This document shows, piece by piece, positions 1 through 7,867 of a stretch of DNA of 13,009 nucleotides (positions within the stretch are counted from its first letter, which is position 1; the number at the start of each line of letters is the position of its first letter). The notes under the pieces were generated by a model that did no database searches, was not told the DNA's origin, and was given only the letters and a program-made list of their open reading frames with translations. The DNA is from Tieghemiomyces parasiticus. Its lineage: Eukaryota > Kickxellomycota > Dimargaritomycetes > Dimargaritales > Dimargaritaceae. Position numbers and translations under genes: made by a program. The DNA is taken from NCBI GenBank assembly GCA_027575765.1, contig JANBPT010001174.1, forward strand, positions 1-13,009, written 5' to 3'.

Positions 1-820
1 TGGACGTTGGCTGATAATTTGGTTCAACTGTGCGAGAAGGCCGGTATCGATCAGGCCGGTGAACTCCGAAGCGCGGCGGCCGAAACGCGTCAAATGTGGT
101 TGGATCGGCTCTGCCCGGCTAACGCACCCAAGGTGCCGGGTCGCCGCGGAGCCACGGAACCGCGCCGGGGTACCGTCTCTCAATTGCATACCGAGCGGAC
201 TTCCATGCGGGAACAATTCCAGCGTAACCTGGGCAGTTCTGGGTTGGCCCGCGAACCACCTAGTTCTGTCCCCCGGTGGGCCCAGATGGCCAAGCACGGT
301 AGAAGCCATGGCGGCGGGGCTCCCAATCCTCCCGTTCCGACCGTGGCACTGGACCCCGCTAAGGTATTCGCTCATCCTACGTTGCGAGGCTACCAAGGAG
401 CTCGGGCACTGGCAAACTTCAAGCAGCTACTCAGTCGCCACTCGTCCGACCTGAATTTCGCCCGCTGGCATCACGTGCCCGTCATGTTCGGCGCGTCATT
501 TACTCGCTCGCCCCCAGGCTTCATCTGCGTCCCTATATTGTTCTCCAAGAAAGGTAAGCTCGATGGCTATCGGGGTTTCAGTACAGCGAGGTGGAGACGG
601 GTGTACATCATTATTCATTATGTGATCATACCATACTCCTCTGTGCGAGATATTCGCTTGCTCTCCAGCCCAATATCTGATTTGTGATCCCTTCCTTCTC
701 TCTCTACCCTTCATCTTCCTTACAGAGTTACTTGCCTATCTCGCCCAACACCTAGACAACATCTTGCATGAGCGACAGCGGTTAAACAATCAGGCTACCA
801 ATGGGGGGACCCGGCCGTGA
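1..820 (+). CDS. 3' part of an unrecognised protein gene (5' truncated by window edge)
   Basis: I do not recognise the family. The reading frame is open from the first base (codons begin at position 1) through an exon ending at 553. A GTAAGC donor follows at 554, and the acceptor TTACAG ends at 725 after a pyrimidine-rich tract. Splicing (phase 1) joins ...FSKK to ELLAYLAQHLDNILHERQRL and ends at TGA 818-820. The unspliced frame instead runs into a stop at 685-687 inside the 172-nt intron. About 216 residues are visible. The middle (roughly 40-110) is low-complexity, rich in Arg, Pro and Gly. The last 100 residues look globular, with an amphipathic helix at the C-terminus (ELLAYLAQHLDNILHERQR). 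No Cys/His cluster or membrane segment is visible. It faces MAM33 tail to tail with a gap of 209 nt. The exon structure is likely right; the function is unknown. Confidence 0.6.
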
Positions 821-1029
821 GTCCGCAAGAAGCCCCGCTTAACTGGGTTCCCACCACCATTGGATCCATTGTACACTAAATCAATACCTAACCAAAATCA
901 TAAACCTGATGTCTTGGAGCCTAGGACAACCCTATTTAATATCCCCTTACTTATTTTTGTTTACCGGGGGCCTTAAAAAACACGCGACCCACTGGCGAAT
1001 ATCAAGGAATCGGAGCCCATCGAGGGCCA
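821..1029. other. convergent intergenic region (shared 3' flanks)
   Basis: This 209-nt AT-richer stretch lies between the stop codons of the two convergent genes and should carry both 3' untranslated regions. No canonical AATAAA was seen on either strand. There are A/T-rich tracts around 875-955. On the minus strand, an AAAAATAAG stretch near 950-960 lies about 75 nt past the MAM33 stop. No ORF of note. Confidence 0.5.
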
Positions 1030-2070
1030 TTAGGCCTCGATAACCTTCTTGATGTCCTTGAGCCAGCGCACGTACTCGCCCTGCTCCTTGTACTCGATGT
1101 AGTCGGGGATGAAGATAGCCAGGCTGCTGTCAATACCGCGCTCCTCGAGGTAGGTCTCGAAGGCGGACTTGAGGTCATCATCCAGGAAGCCAAAGTTGGG
1201 GCCCAGATAGTGGCCACGGCGGGCGTAGTCAGCCTCGGCGGTCTGGGTGCGGGCAGTCTTGGCGTCGCGGTAGACACAGATGTGGTCGACGCCGTAGTCA
1301 CCGTCCTCGGCGGTGAGATCAAAGGAGAGAACGGGGGTACCGGGCTTCTCGACGGTCACGTTAAACCGCACGGGGTAGTTGTTCTCCGGCAGCGGCATAT
1401 CCTCGTCATCCTCCTCGTTAGCCTCGTCCGCAACCTCAGGAACGCTAGACGACTGCCGGGCGCTGCCGCTGGTCTCGGCAGCCTCGGTGGTTTCAGCGTC
1501 AAGATTGTCGAGCTCGTTGTCCATCATGTCCTCGGCGTTGTGGATTTCCGCGATGGAAAAGGTCACCGTGATGGTCTCGGTACCAAAAGTACGAATCAGG
1601 GCCACCTCGTTCTGGCCTGGGACGTCCTTGACCTTGAACAGGTCCTTCTCGAGAAAACTCTCAAGAAAATCGGGCACCTTCTCACCCTGGTTCTCCAGCT
1701 CGTAAGAGAGCTCAGAGTCCAGGCAGTGGGCCAGGTCCTTATCAGCTGGATCGACGGGGGTAGGGTTTGACCGGGTAGGTAGGGGTGAGAAGCCATATAA
1801 ATTGGAAGTTAGGCTGCTGCAACGGCCTTGGCGTCGGACGGCCCTCTTCCCAAAACAAAGTACCGCGGGTCTAGCTCGCGTCCATTTTCATAGCTTTTAC
1901 TTACCCAGACCCTGGCTGGCGCGGAATCCGGAGACGGACAAGGCCCGCGTCTGCTTCATGAGGCTCGTGGCGGGACTGACGGCCAGCCGGGAGGCCTGGC
2001 GGAGGGTGGTGGGCTTCCAGGCGGCGGCGGCAGCGCTGCGGAAGGCGGGCAGACGGAGGTTACGAAGCAT
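1030..2070 (-). CDS. MAM33: mitochondrial p32/gC1qR (MAM33) family acidic matrix protein
   Basis: Two exons: 2070-1905 and 1745-1030 (stop TAA 1032-1030), 293 aa. The intron 1904-1746 is 159 nt, with a GTAAGT donor, a CCTAAC branch-like site and a CAG acceptor. Splicing phase 1 joins ...RASQGLG to ADKDLAHCLDSELSYE. ATG 2070-2068 in context ACCACC is the only good start. Residues 1-55 form a textbook mitochondrial presequence, rich in Arg, Ala and Ser and free of acidic residues. The MAM33 domain covers roughly 57-293, with a Glu/Asp-rich loop (NEEDDEDMP) in the middle and the diagnostic C-terminal helix (YLEERGIDSSLAIFIPDY...YVRWLKDIKKVIEA). Family members are doughnut-shaped acidic trimers in the matrix that support mitochondrial translation and respiratory-chain biogenesis. 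Length is close to the family norm (yeast about 266 aa, human precursor about 280). Family assignment is firm; detailed function is from homology. Confidence 0.93.
1746..1904 (-). other. MAM33 spliceosomal intron
   Basis: Donor GTAAGT starts at 1904 and the CCAG acceptor ends at 1746, with CCTAAC upstream of the acceptor as a likely branch site. Removal keeps the frame and joins the presequence exon to the MAM33 domain. Without removal the frame stops immediately (GGT AAG TAA). Confidence 0.85.
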
Positions 2071-2912
2071 GGTGGTGATCAGGGGGGACAAATGTAAGGG
2101 CGAGCTTTTAGGGTATGGATCGATGGCAAACTATGGCTTTGTACAGTAAGTATTGCTAAGTAGCGCAGACGGAGGATACCCAAGCCGGCCTCTCTAAGCA
2201 GCAGGTAAGAGAAGCAGAAAAAAAACCGTTGGCGGGCGTACTAGGCGGCGGTCGGCTGCGGAGCTGATTGAATATAGTGGCAAACGGGGGTGGTGGGCGG
2301 GTTTAATTCTTTCAAATGGCCAACGAGACAGGGCGCGGGCTGGGTGGCACGAGGAGTTGTCCCCACGAGTGACGTGGCCCACCCGTCATTATGGAATCAC
2401 CCCAAGCTCGACGCAAAGTTGACGCCCCTGGCGGACTCTCTAGGTCTGGCTATGCCCATACCTACGCAAGGTCCCTGGCTTCACAATAGGCTTTCGACCG
2501 CTAGCATCTAAAGTGCTAATTCATGCCTGCAGCTGGACGGACGATCGACGCAATTTACTATCACGTGATTCATTTTGCCCTCTATGCTAAAGGTAAGGAC
2601 CTCTGATGGCTATTATTCTAGGACTCCGATGGTGGTGGCTGCCGTCATACCGTCAGTAGCGAGTGTAGTGTTCACGGTATGTGGTTATTGCACCGGGTGT
2701 GTGTAGGCTTGACACCTGTAGCTACCGAAGGCCTCACGACATGAGTGAGCTTGAAGTAGGGGGGGAGGGTTTCAGACTTCAGGGCCTCGACGTACCGCTG
2801 GCTTGCTGTTCCTCACCCCCCCATTCTACTAACCCACAGAATTCCACGTATCCCGACCCCATCCCGTTGGCGAGCCCATTACTCCGAACCCAATAGTGAA
2901 CTACTCGCAGTC
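2071..2912. other. divergent intergenic/promoter region between MAM33 and the USP5/Ubp14 gene
   Basis: This 842-nt stretch separates two divergently transcribed housekeeping genes and must contain both promoters. No TATA box stands out on either side, as is common for housekeeping genes. The clearest candidate element is a perfect E-box palindrome at 2560-2569. Open frames here (for example around 2290-2511 and 2681-2896) have no protein-like composition and start at non-ATG codons or lack support. Confidence 0.55.
2560..2569. promoter_or_regulatory. palindromic E-box ATCACGTGAT
   Basis: A 10-bp perfect palindrome around CACGTG, with the TCACGTGA flanks preferred by Cbf1-type bHLH factors. 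It sits 343 bp upstream of the de-ubiquitinase ATG and 490 bp upstream of the MAM33 ATG. The sequence is certain; its use as a binding site is inference. Confidence 0.35.
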
Positions 2913-5900
2913 ATGGCCACCCCCACCATCCTTGACCAGGACCTGTGTGAGCACGTCCTGCTGGCCCCCATGCGCCAGGGTAGCGGCAGCAACCCCCAGG
3001 TTTTCAAGGACGAATGCACTCTGTGCTTTGACGACCAGGTGGGTGACTATTTCTCCGCAGCTGCCTTCCATGACTGTATTGACCATGGACGCAGTTCACA
3101 TCTGCCTGTCAGTCTCTGGCCCTGTAGTTGGTCGTCACTGACCTGCATACGCTGTCACTCTCTGCTCCTTCTTTCGACACCCACTGTTCACCTTTCCAGG
3201 ACGCCTCCGGTGGCCTTGACGTGTGCCTGGACTGCTTTAATGGCGGCTGCACTGACGAGGACCGTCACCATGGTCTAGTCCACCACCGTAAAACTGACCA
3301 CCCGTTAGCGTTGAACATCCGACGCACCCTGAAATCTTCAGTAAGTTGCGACGTCCCAATCTGTGCCTAGACCGGTTGAGGAGGGGGCCGATGTCCTGCA
3401 CCATTAGGAGTTTGGGTCTGTTATGACGCCCAGAGAAGCTTGGCCGCCGACTAATGCCCCTCGGATCGGGTCTATGTTGTAATATCACCTCTGCACCTCT
3501 AGTTCCGGAGTGACGACCCCAAGCCACCCAAAATAACTAAGCTGGCCATCGTAGAGTCCCAGGACGATGAGACCAAGTACGATCATAGCATGTCCGTCAA
3601 GTGCTACAAGTGCGCCAAGAACATGGCCTGCGCAAGTATGCCTGAGGTAAGCCGTGGGTTCCCCACCGTCCACTTGTAGAAGAAAAATTAAGACACTCGG
3701 GATGATGGCCTCCCTCCCAAGTTGTCCAGCCATACCCGGCCCTACCAGTACTCACCTGCCCGAGCTGCCGATAAATTCGAACCTCACACCCTCTCAACCT
3801 TCCCATTAGCCCGTCGCACTTGCGGTGACCACCGTGGTTACCTCTCTGTCGGCGACCAAGAAATCGGAGATCGCTAGCTGGGAGGAGGAGAGCGCCAAGC
3901 CCTGCCCGCACACCCTCCACCTGACACAAAGTACGCCTCCAGGCCCGGTCGATCTGACCCACTGCCGGGACTGTGATCTGCGGGCGAACCTCTGGCTCTG
4001 CATGACCTGTGGTAGCGTTGGCTGCGGCCGCCGCCAGTACGACGGTTCGGGCGGCAACAATCACGGTGTGCAGCACTACGAGCAGACTGGCCATGCTGTG
4101 TCGTGCAAGCTGGGAACGCTTTCGCCCGAGGGCACGGCCGGTAAGTACCATCATTCAAACATTGTCGACTGACCTGTATTGCCGTTCGAAACTGCACCCG
4201 ACGGGCGGCGCTAAACAGCTTATCCCCTTCGCGTTCTCTCCTGTCCTCCTACCCGCCAGACCTGTACTGCTACCTTTGCGACGACGCCGTCCTCGACTGT
4301 AAGCTGGCCGACCACCTGCTCACGTTTGGTATCAACGTAGCCCACACACACAAGACGGACAAGACCATGGCCGAGCTGCAGCTGGAAAAGAACATTGAGT
4401 TTGATTTTAGTATGACTACCGAGGATGGCCAGTTACTGACCCCAGTGTTCGGTCCAGGACTCACCGGACTGACAAACTTGGGCAACAGTTGCTACATGGC
4501 CTCGGTGCTACAGTGCGTCATGGCCCAGCCAACCTTCCGTGACCGCTACTTTGCGCTGTTTGCCGATCACTCGGCCACCTGCCCACACCCGCCGGCGAGC
4601 TGCTTCTTTTGCCAGACCGCCAAATTGGCCGAGGGGATGGCCAGTGGTCGCTATTCGCAGCCGATACAAGCCTCCGCTGCTTCTGAAGCCATGTCAGAGG
4701 AAGAAGAGCTGCGTGGCCAGGCTGGCCTCACCCCGCGTATGTACAAGATGCTAATCGGCGCCGACCACGCCGAATTCGCCACTATGCGCCAGCAGGATGC
4801 CTTTGAGTTTTGGCAGCACCTAGTCAAGGTGACCGAGCAGAAGGAACGGGCCGTCGATGGTGGCCGTCACGACCCCACTCGCATGTATCAATTCACCCTG
4901 GAGGAGCGGTTGCAGTGCCTCACCTGCCACCGCGTCCGCTACACCCGCCAGCCGGCCCAGTCCCTTGCCGTCCCGATCCCAGCCACTGCCCCGGCCGAAG
5001 GCGAACCACCGGTGACGCTGGCCGCCTGCCTCGACCGCGTGGCAGCCCCCGAGACGATCGAACAGTACCACTGCTCGCAGTGCGAAGCTCCAACGACGGT
5101 GGAAAAAACTGTCCGGTTCCACCGGTTCCCGGAGGTCCTGGTGCTCCACATGCAGCGGTTCCAACTCGTCGATTGGGTGCCCCGCAAGGTCGAAACCCCC
5201 GTTGAGGCCGCCCTCGCCCCTGAGGCCTTGCCTCTCAACCTGGATCGGTACCGCAGCCTGGGCCGGCAACCCGGCGAGGAGCTACTCCCAGAACCTCAAC
5301 CGGGCCAGGCGAGCACGGCGACAACGGCTGTGGAGGACGCGGTGGACGAGGCAGCACTCATCCAACTTACGGCCATGGGGTTTCCCGAGGTCCGATGCCG
5401 CAAGGCTCTCCGGCGCACAGGTAACGCCGGCGCCGAGGTGGCCATGAATTGGTTGTTTGAGCACATGGACGATCCTGACATTGACGATCCGGAGCCGAAC
5501 GTAGCGACCGATGGTGGTAGTGCAGGAACCGCGGCGGTGGCAGCAGCAGTGTCAGAAGGGGACCTAGACATGCTCATGGGTATGGGGTTCAACCGTCCTC
5601 ACGCCACCCGCGCCCTCCAGGAAACCGGCGGTAGCATGGAGCGTGCCGTCGAGTGGATCTTTAGCCACCCAGAGGAGCAAGGGGTGACAGGAGAGGTGCC
5701 AGCCTCCACTGTGGATCAGTCCGCCCCGGAAGGGGCGGGGAGTGACGACGACGCGGAAGTGGAGGCGGCCCGATCCGCCAATTATACCGTTGAGAGCTTT
5801 GTGTCCCACCGCGGTACCTCTGTACACTGCGGACACTACGTCGCTCACGTCTGGCACCCGGAACGTCGTACATGGGTGCTGTTCAACGATAACAAGGCTG

Positions 5901-5962
5901 TCGCCGCGCCTAAACCGGCGGCCTCCCAGGCCTACGTGTATTTCCTGCGTCGGGGGGAGTGA
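2913..5962 (+). CDS. UBP14: ubiquitin C-terminal hydrolase of the USP5/isopeptidase T (Ubp14) family
   Basis: Five exons: 2913-3038, 3200-3340, 3503-3646, 3810-4140 and 4260-5962 (TGA), 814 aa. Introns are 161, 162, 163 and 119 nt with donors GTGGGT, GTAAGT, GTAAGC and GTAAGT. Domains in order: N-terminal UBP-type zinc finger (about 31-90, Cys35/38/51/54/59 plus a His cluster); second ZnF-UBP (about 168-247, Cys189, Cys192, Cys209, His222, with GCGRRQYDGSGGNNH that grips the free ubiquitin C-terminus); USP core with catalytic Cys325 (TNLGNSCYMAS), His773 (VHCGHYVAH) and Asp791 in FND; and two UBA domains (about 609-655 and 679-720) inserted in the core. Two CxxC pairs (467/470 and 519/522) keep the USP structural zinc site. 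The family disassembles unanchored polyubiquitin to recycle ubiquitin and keep proteasomes clear. Length and order match the family (human 858 aa). The gene appears intact and functional. Confidence 0.95.
3039..3199 (+). other. UBP14 intron 1
   Basis: Donor GTGGGT (the weakest of the four) and acceptor TTTCCAG, phase 0. A CTGAC branch-like site lies in the 3' half, followed by a pyrimidine-rich tract. Removal joins the two Cys pairs of the N-terminal zinc finger (...CFDDQ to DASGGLDVC). Confidence 0.85.
3341..3502 (+). other. UBP14 intron 2
   Basis: GTAAGT donor, CTCTAG acceptor, phase 0, with CTAAT about 50 nt before the acceptor as a likely branch site. The joined peptide reads TLKSS then FRSDDPKPP. 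Confidence 0.85.
3647..3809 (+). other. UBP14 intron 3
   Basis: GTAAGC donor and CATTAG acceptor, phase 0, with CTCAAC close to the acceptor. The joined peptide reads ASMPE then PVALAVTT. Confidence 0.85.
4141..4259 (+). other. UBP14 intron 4
   Basis: GTAAGT donor and GCCAG acceptor, phase 1, 119 nt, with CTGAC and CTAAA candidates for the branch site. Removal joins the end of the ZnF-UBP domain (SPEGTA) to DLYCYLCDD. Confidence 0.87.
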
Positions 5963-6532
5963 ACAGCGAAGTATGCATATGATGATCGGGGCCCTTGCAG
6001 CTTACACCAGGCCTGCCTCATTATAATACACATGACCTGTTTAATGTACCTTCAGTGGTAATAGCTTCGGACAGAGGGAGCCCCAGCACATTCGCGACAA
6101 ATTGACCGAAGCTGAGGCTGAGTTCATCTGAGGTGGTTAATTCTATAATTTTGTTTTAATGCCGAACATGTCAGCCTCTAGCGCGCGAAATTGGATGTTT
6201 TTATTACGTCCCATGGACCACCGCATGGACTCTCTAGGAGAGTACCATCACATTCATGCTCTTTTGCGGGAGGTCGAGCTAGTCCGTTCCTCAAGCGATG
6301 TGGTGACTTATCGTCCTGAAGAACCATGAAAACCACCCCTCCCTCTTCCCCACCACGGTAAGCTCTAACCTTCCCCCCCACATTCCTCGCCCCTTTCTTG
6401 ACTGCACGGCCTTATTGTCCATAGTGGCCAGCGAGGGGCGGAAACGTGGAGGTGAGGGGAAATACGCCACAGTACTATCGAGGGGTAGAGTGTCTCATAA
6501 GATACTAGTGCGAATTAGTTATGGTGGCCAGT

Positions 6533-6545
6533 TCAAAGGCCCCAC
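6533..6545 (+). repeat. 13-bp direct repeat GGTGGCCAGTTCA, copy 1
   Basis: Exact 13-mer repeated at 6834-6846, about 300 bp further on. A shorter copy (GTGGCCAG) lies at 6424-6431. The core TGGCCA is self-complementary. It may be a factor-binding site or chance. Confidence 0.3.
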
Positions 6546-6833
6546 TGGGTAAAACAGCAGGGGTAAACATTCACATTCACGAACGGATGTATCATGAGGT
6601 TTTGTTTTGATATACTCTAACAAAACGCCACGTAGATGGGGGACGGCACGAGAAAAACCCCACTGGAAGAATGGTTAGGAGGCGGGCCAGCGGGCGCCCC
6701 TTCTTCGGCAGGTATTGTCATCTCCTGAGGATAAACAGATGGGCCTGTCTGTTATTGCTAAAGAGAGAATGTGAGAACGAAAAAGGTACGCAAAAACGTA
6801 CGATAGAATCCAGAAAAAAAATTGCCACTAAGG

Positions 6834-6846
6834 GGTGGCCAGTTCA
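6834..6846 (+). repeat. 13-bp direct repeat GGTGGCCAGTTCA, copy 2
   Basis: Second exact copy of the 13-mer at 6533-6545, 241 bp upstream of the TATA box of the repeat-peptide gene. Confidence 0.3.
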
Positions 6847-6942
6847 CTCGTTTCTTTCTCTATTCAGCGCATCTTCGCTAAAACAGTGCGGGGTGAGAGA
6901 TTGGAGGCGAAGAAGGGGGCTACATGACCTATTTCTAGGTGT

Positions 6943-6959
6943 CCGTTGCGACGCAACGG
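6943..6959. promoter_or_regulatory. perfect 17-nt dyad CCGTTGCGACGCAACGG
   Basis: Two 8-bp arms (CCGTTGCG and CGCAACGG) flank a single A. It can be read as CCG-N11-CGG, an everted CGG pair of the kind bound by dimeric Zn2Cys6 factors. It lies 128 bp upstream of the TATA box of the secreted repeat gene, which makes an operator role possible but unproven. Confidence 0.35.
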
Positions 6960-7086
6960 TCTACGGTCTACAAATGGGCGCCGCGTCCACACCTTGGGCT
7001 TATGCGGGAATTTCGCGTTCTAACCTACTAGCAGTGGCCATACAGGCGAGCAAGTCAGATACCGAACTACGATACCGCCTAACCGG

Positions 7087-7094
7087 TATAAATA
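7087..7094 (+). promoter_or_regulatory. TATA box (TATAAATA) of the repeat-peptide gene
   Basis: A perfect TATAAATA sits 180 nt before the ATG at 7274. It is followed by a C/T-rich leader (about 7190-7270), typical of highly expressed fungal genes. The two housekeeping genes in this window show no such box, so this gene is probably regulated or strongly induced. Confidence 0.5.
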
Positions 7095-7273
7095 ATCCAT
7101 CTGACAACCGTCTCAAGGGAGATCAGCACCATCACCAATTCGTCACCTTCGATTCCTCACATTAGCGACCGCCATTAGTGTATCAAACCCATCCCACTAC
7201 CTTACCCACTCGCCCCATCTCGCATTCTGTTAAACCTCCCCCTCCCGCTACCTGTATTTCGCCCTATTCCATC

Positions 7274-7705
7274 ATGAAGGTCACCACCAGTATCCTTGTC
7301 ATTGCCGCCTGCCTGGTCGCCCCCACTATCGCCAGTCCCGTTCAGGAGGCCGGAGTCCATCCTCGTTTCAACAAGCTGTTCAACAAGGTTGCCGACGTCA
7401 AGATCAATGCCCTTAACGATCACTCCAAGCGCTTTGATCAGCTGTTCGACAAAGTTGCCGAAGTCAAGATCAACGCTCTCAACGACGACGCCGACCTCCC
7501 GGACGGCGTGTTCATCAAGATCGCCGACGTTAAGACCAAAAACCACCACGGAAAATCCGGGCGCCCCAACAGACTGTTCAACAAGGTTGCCGACGTCAAG
7601 ATCAATGCCCTCAACGACCACTCCAAGCGCTTTGATCAGCTGTTCAACAAGGTCCTCGACGTCAAGGTCAACGCCGCCAACGATAACTCCAAGCGCCGCC
7701 ATTAG
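7274..7705 (+). CDS. secreted repeat-peptide precursor with Lys-Arg (Kex2-type) sites
   Basis: 143 aa, single exon, ATG in context TCCATCATG. Residues 1-20 are a classical signal peptide (MKVTTSILVIAACLVAPTIA, cleaved near A20/S21). From residue 32 there are five tandem 22-residue units: 32-53, 54-75, 76-97, 98-119 and 120-141. The consensus core is LFNKVADVKINALND ending in HSKR. Lys-Arg lies at 52-53, 118-119 and 140-141; unit 2 ends in DADL and unit 3 in KSGR, so they lack the dibasic site. Processing by a Kex2-like protease would release single units and one three-unit piece (54-119). There are no cysteines. The architecture matches Kex2-processed repeat proteins of fungi (pheromone, repellent and RiPP precursors), but the units resemble none I know. 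The TAG stop falls inside a sixth repeat (see 7697-7762). Function unknown; a secreted signal, surface peptide or effector are all possible. Confidence 0.85.
   Translation: MKVTTSILVIAACLVAPTIASPVQEAGVHPRFNKLFNKVADVKINALNDHSKRFDQLFDKVAEVKINALNDDADLPDGVFIKIADVKTKNHHGKSGRPNRLFNKVADVKINALNDHSKRFDQLFNKVLDVKVNAANDNSKRRH
7367..7696 (+). repeat. five tandem 66-bp repeats encoding 22-residue units
   Basis: Units start at 7367, 7433, 7499, 7565 and 7631. Units 1 and 4 are nearly identical at DNA level, and the junction into the following unit is too: from CTGTTCAAC in unit 1 into the start of unit 2 there are about three differences from the matching stretch 198 bp downstream. Unit 3 is the most diverged. 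This suggests a recent duplication of a three-unit block. Confidence 0.85.
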
Positions 7706-7762
7706 CTGTTTAACAAGGTCGCCGACATCAAGGCGGAGGTCCCTTACGACAGCAGCCCTACC
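7697..7762 (+). pseudogene. broken sixth repeat unit beyond the stop codon
   Basis: Directly after unit 5 the same frame reads R-H-stop, then LFNKVADIKAEVPYDSSPT, exactly 22 codons. It aligns with the repeat core at L4 to K12 and at Asp18 and Ser20. The stop TAG (7703-7705) stands where units 2 and 5 have the Gln codon CAG. The unit's C-terminal Lys-Arg is gone (Pro-Thr). The frame stays open to 7865, but a polyadenylation signal at 7814-7819 would end the transcript before that. The remnant therefore probably lies in the 3' untranslated region. Confidence 0.75.
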
Positions 7763-7813
7763 CGCATTGCATATATTATTCTGACGTGCTTTCAATATTA
7801 TCATAACATGCTG

Positions 7814-7819
7814 AATAAA
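7814..7819 (+). terminator. polyadenylation signal AATAAA of the repeat-peptide gene
   Basis: Canonical AATAAA, 109 nt after the TAG stop at 7705, in an AT-rich context (CATGCTGAATAAATTGCC). It supports a short 3' untranslated region ending about 7830-7845. Confidence 0.6.
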
Positions 7820-7867
7820 TTGCCAACATATTTTCATCACGATACTTGCTCCAAGGTCCATACTTAG

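Larger units (their letters stand above)
5963..7086. other. long intergenic region downstream of UBP14
   Basis: This stretch of about 1.1 kb contains the UBP14 3' untranslated region and the upstream part of the repeat-peptide promoter. I see no convincing gene. A 164-codon open frame at 6671-7165 has a composition unlike its neighbours (many Arg, Trp and Cys, no domain) and runs over the promoter of the next gene. Local structure includes a 17-nt dyad at 6943-6959 and two copies of a 13-mer (6533-6545 and 6834-6846). Confidence 0.5.

Noticed and set aside
1210..1770. 186-codon plus-strand frame over MAM33
   Set aside because: Antisense shadow of the MAM33 second exon; Val/Gly/Leu-rich composition is the typical complement of acidic coding DNA.
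4820..5269. minus-strand frames within the UBP14 last exon
   Set aside because: Shadows of the USP core coding sequence, which is unmistakable on the plus strand.
6671..7165. 164-codon plus-strand frame upstream of the repeat-peptide gene
   Set aside because: Composition is unlike local genes, there is no domain or signal peptide, and it runs over the TATA box at 7087-7094 and the dyad at 6943-6959.
7296..7784. 162-codon plus-strand frame overlapping the repeat-peptide gene
   Set aside because: Ser/Thr/Pro-rich shadow produced by the repeats in the +1 frame; the other frame has the signal peptide, Lys-Arg sites and good start context.
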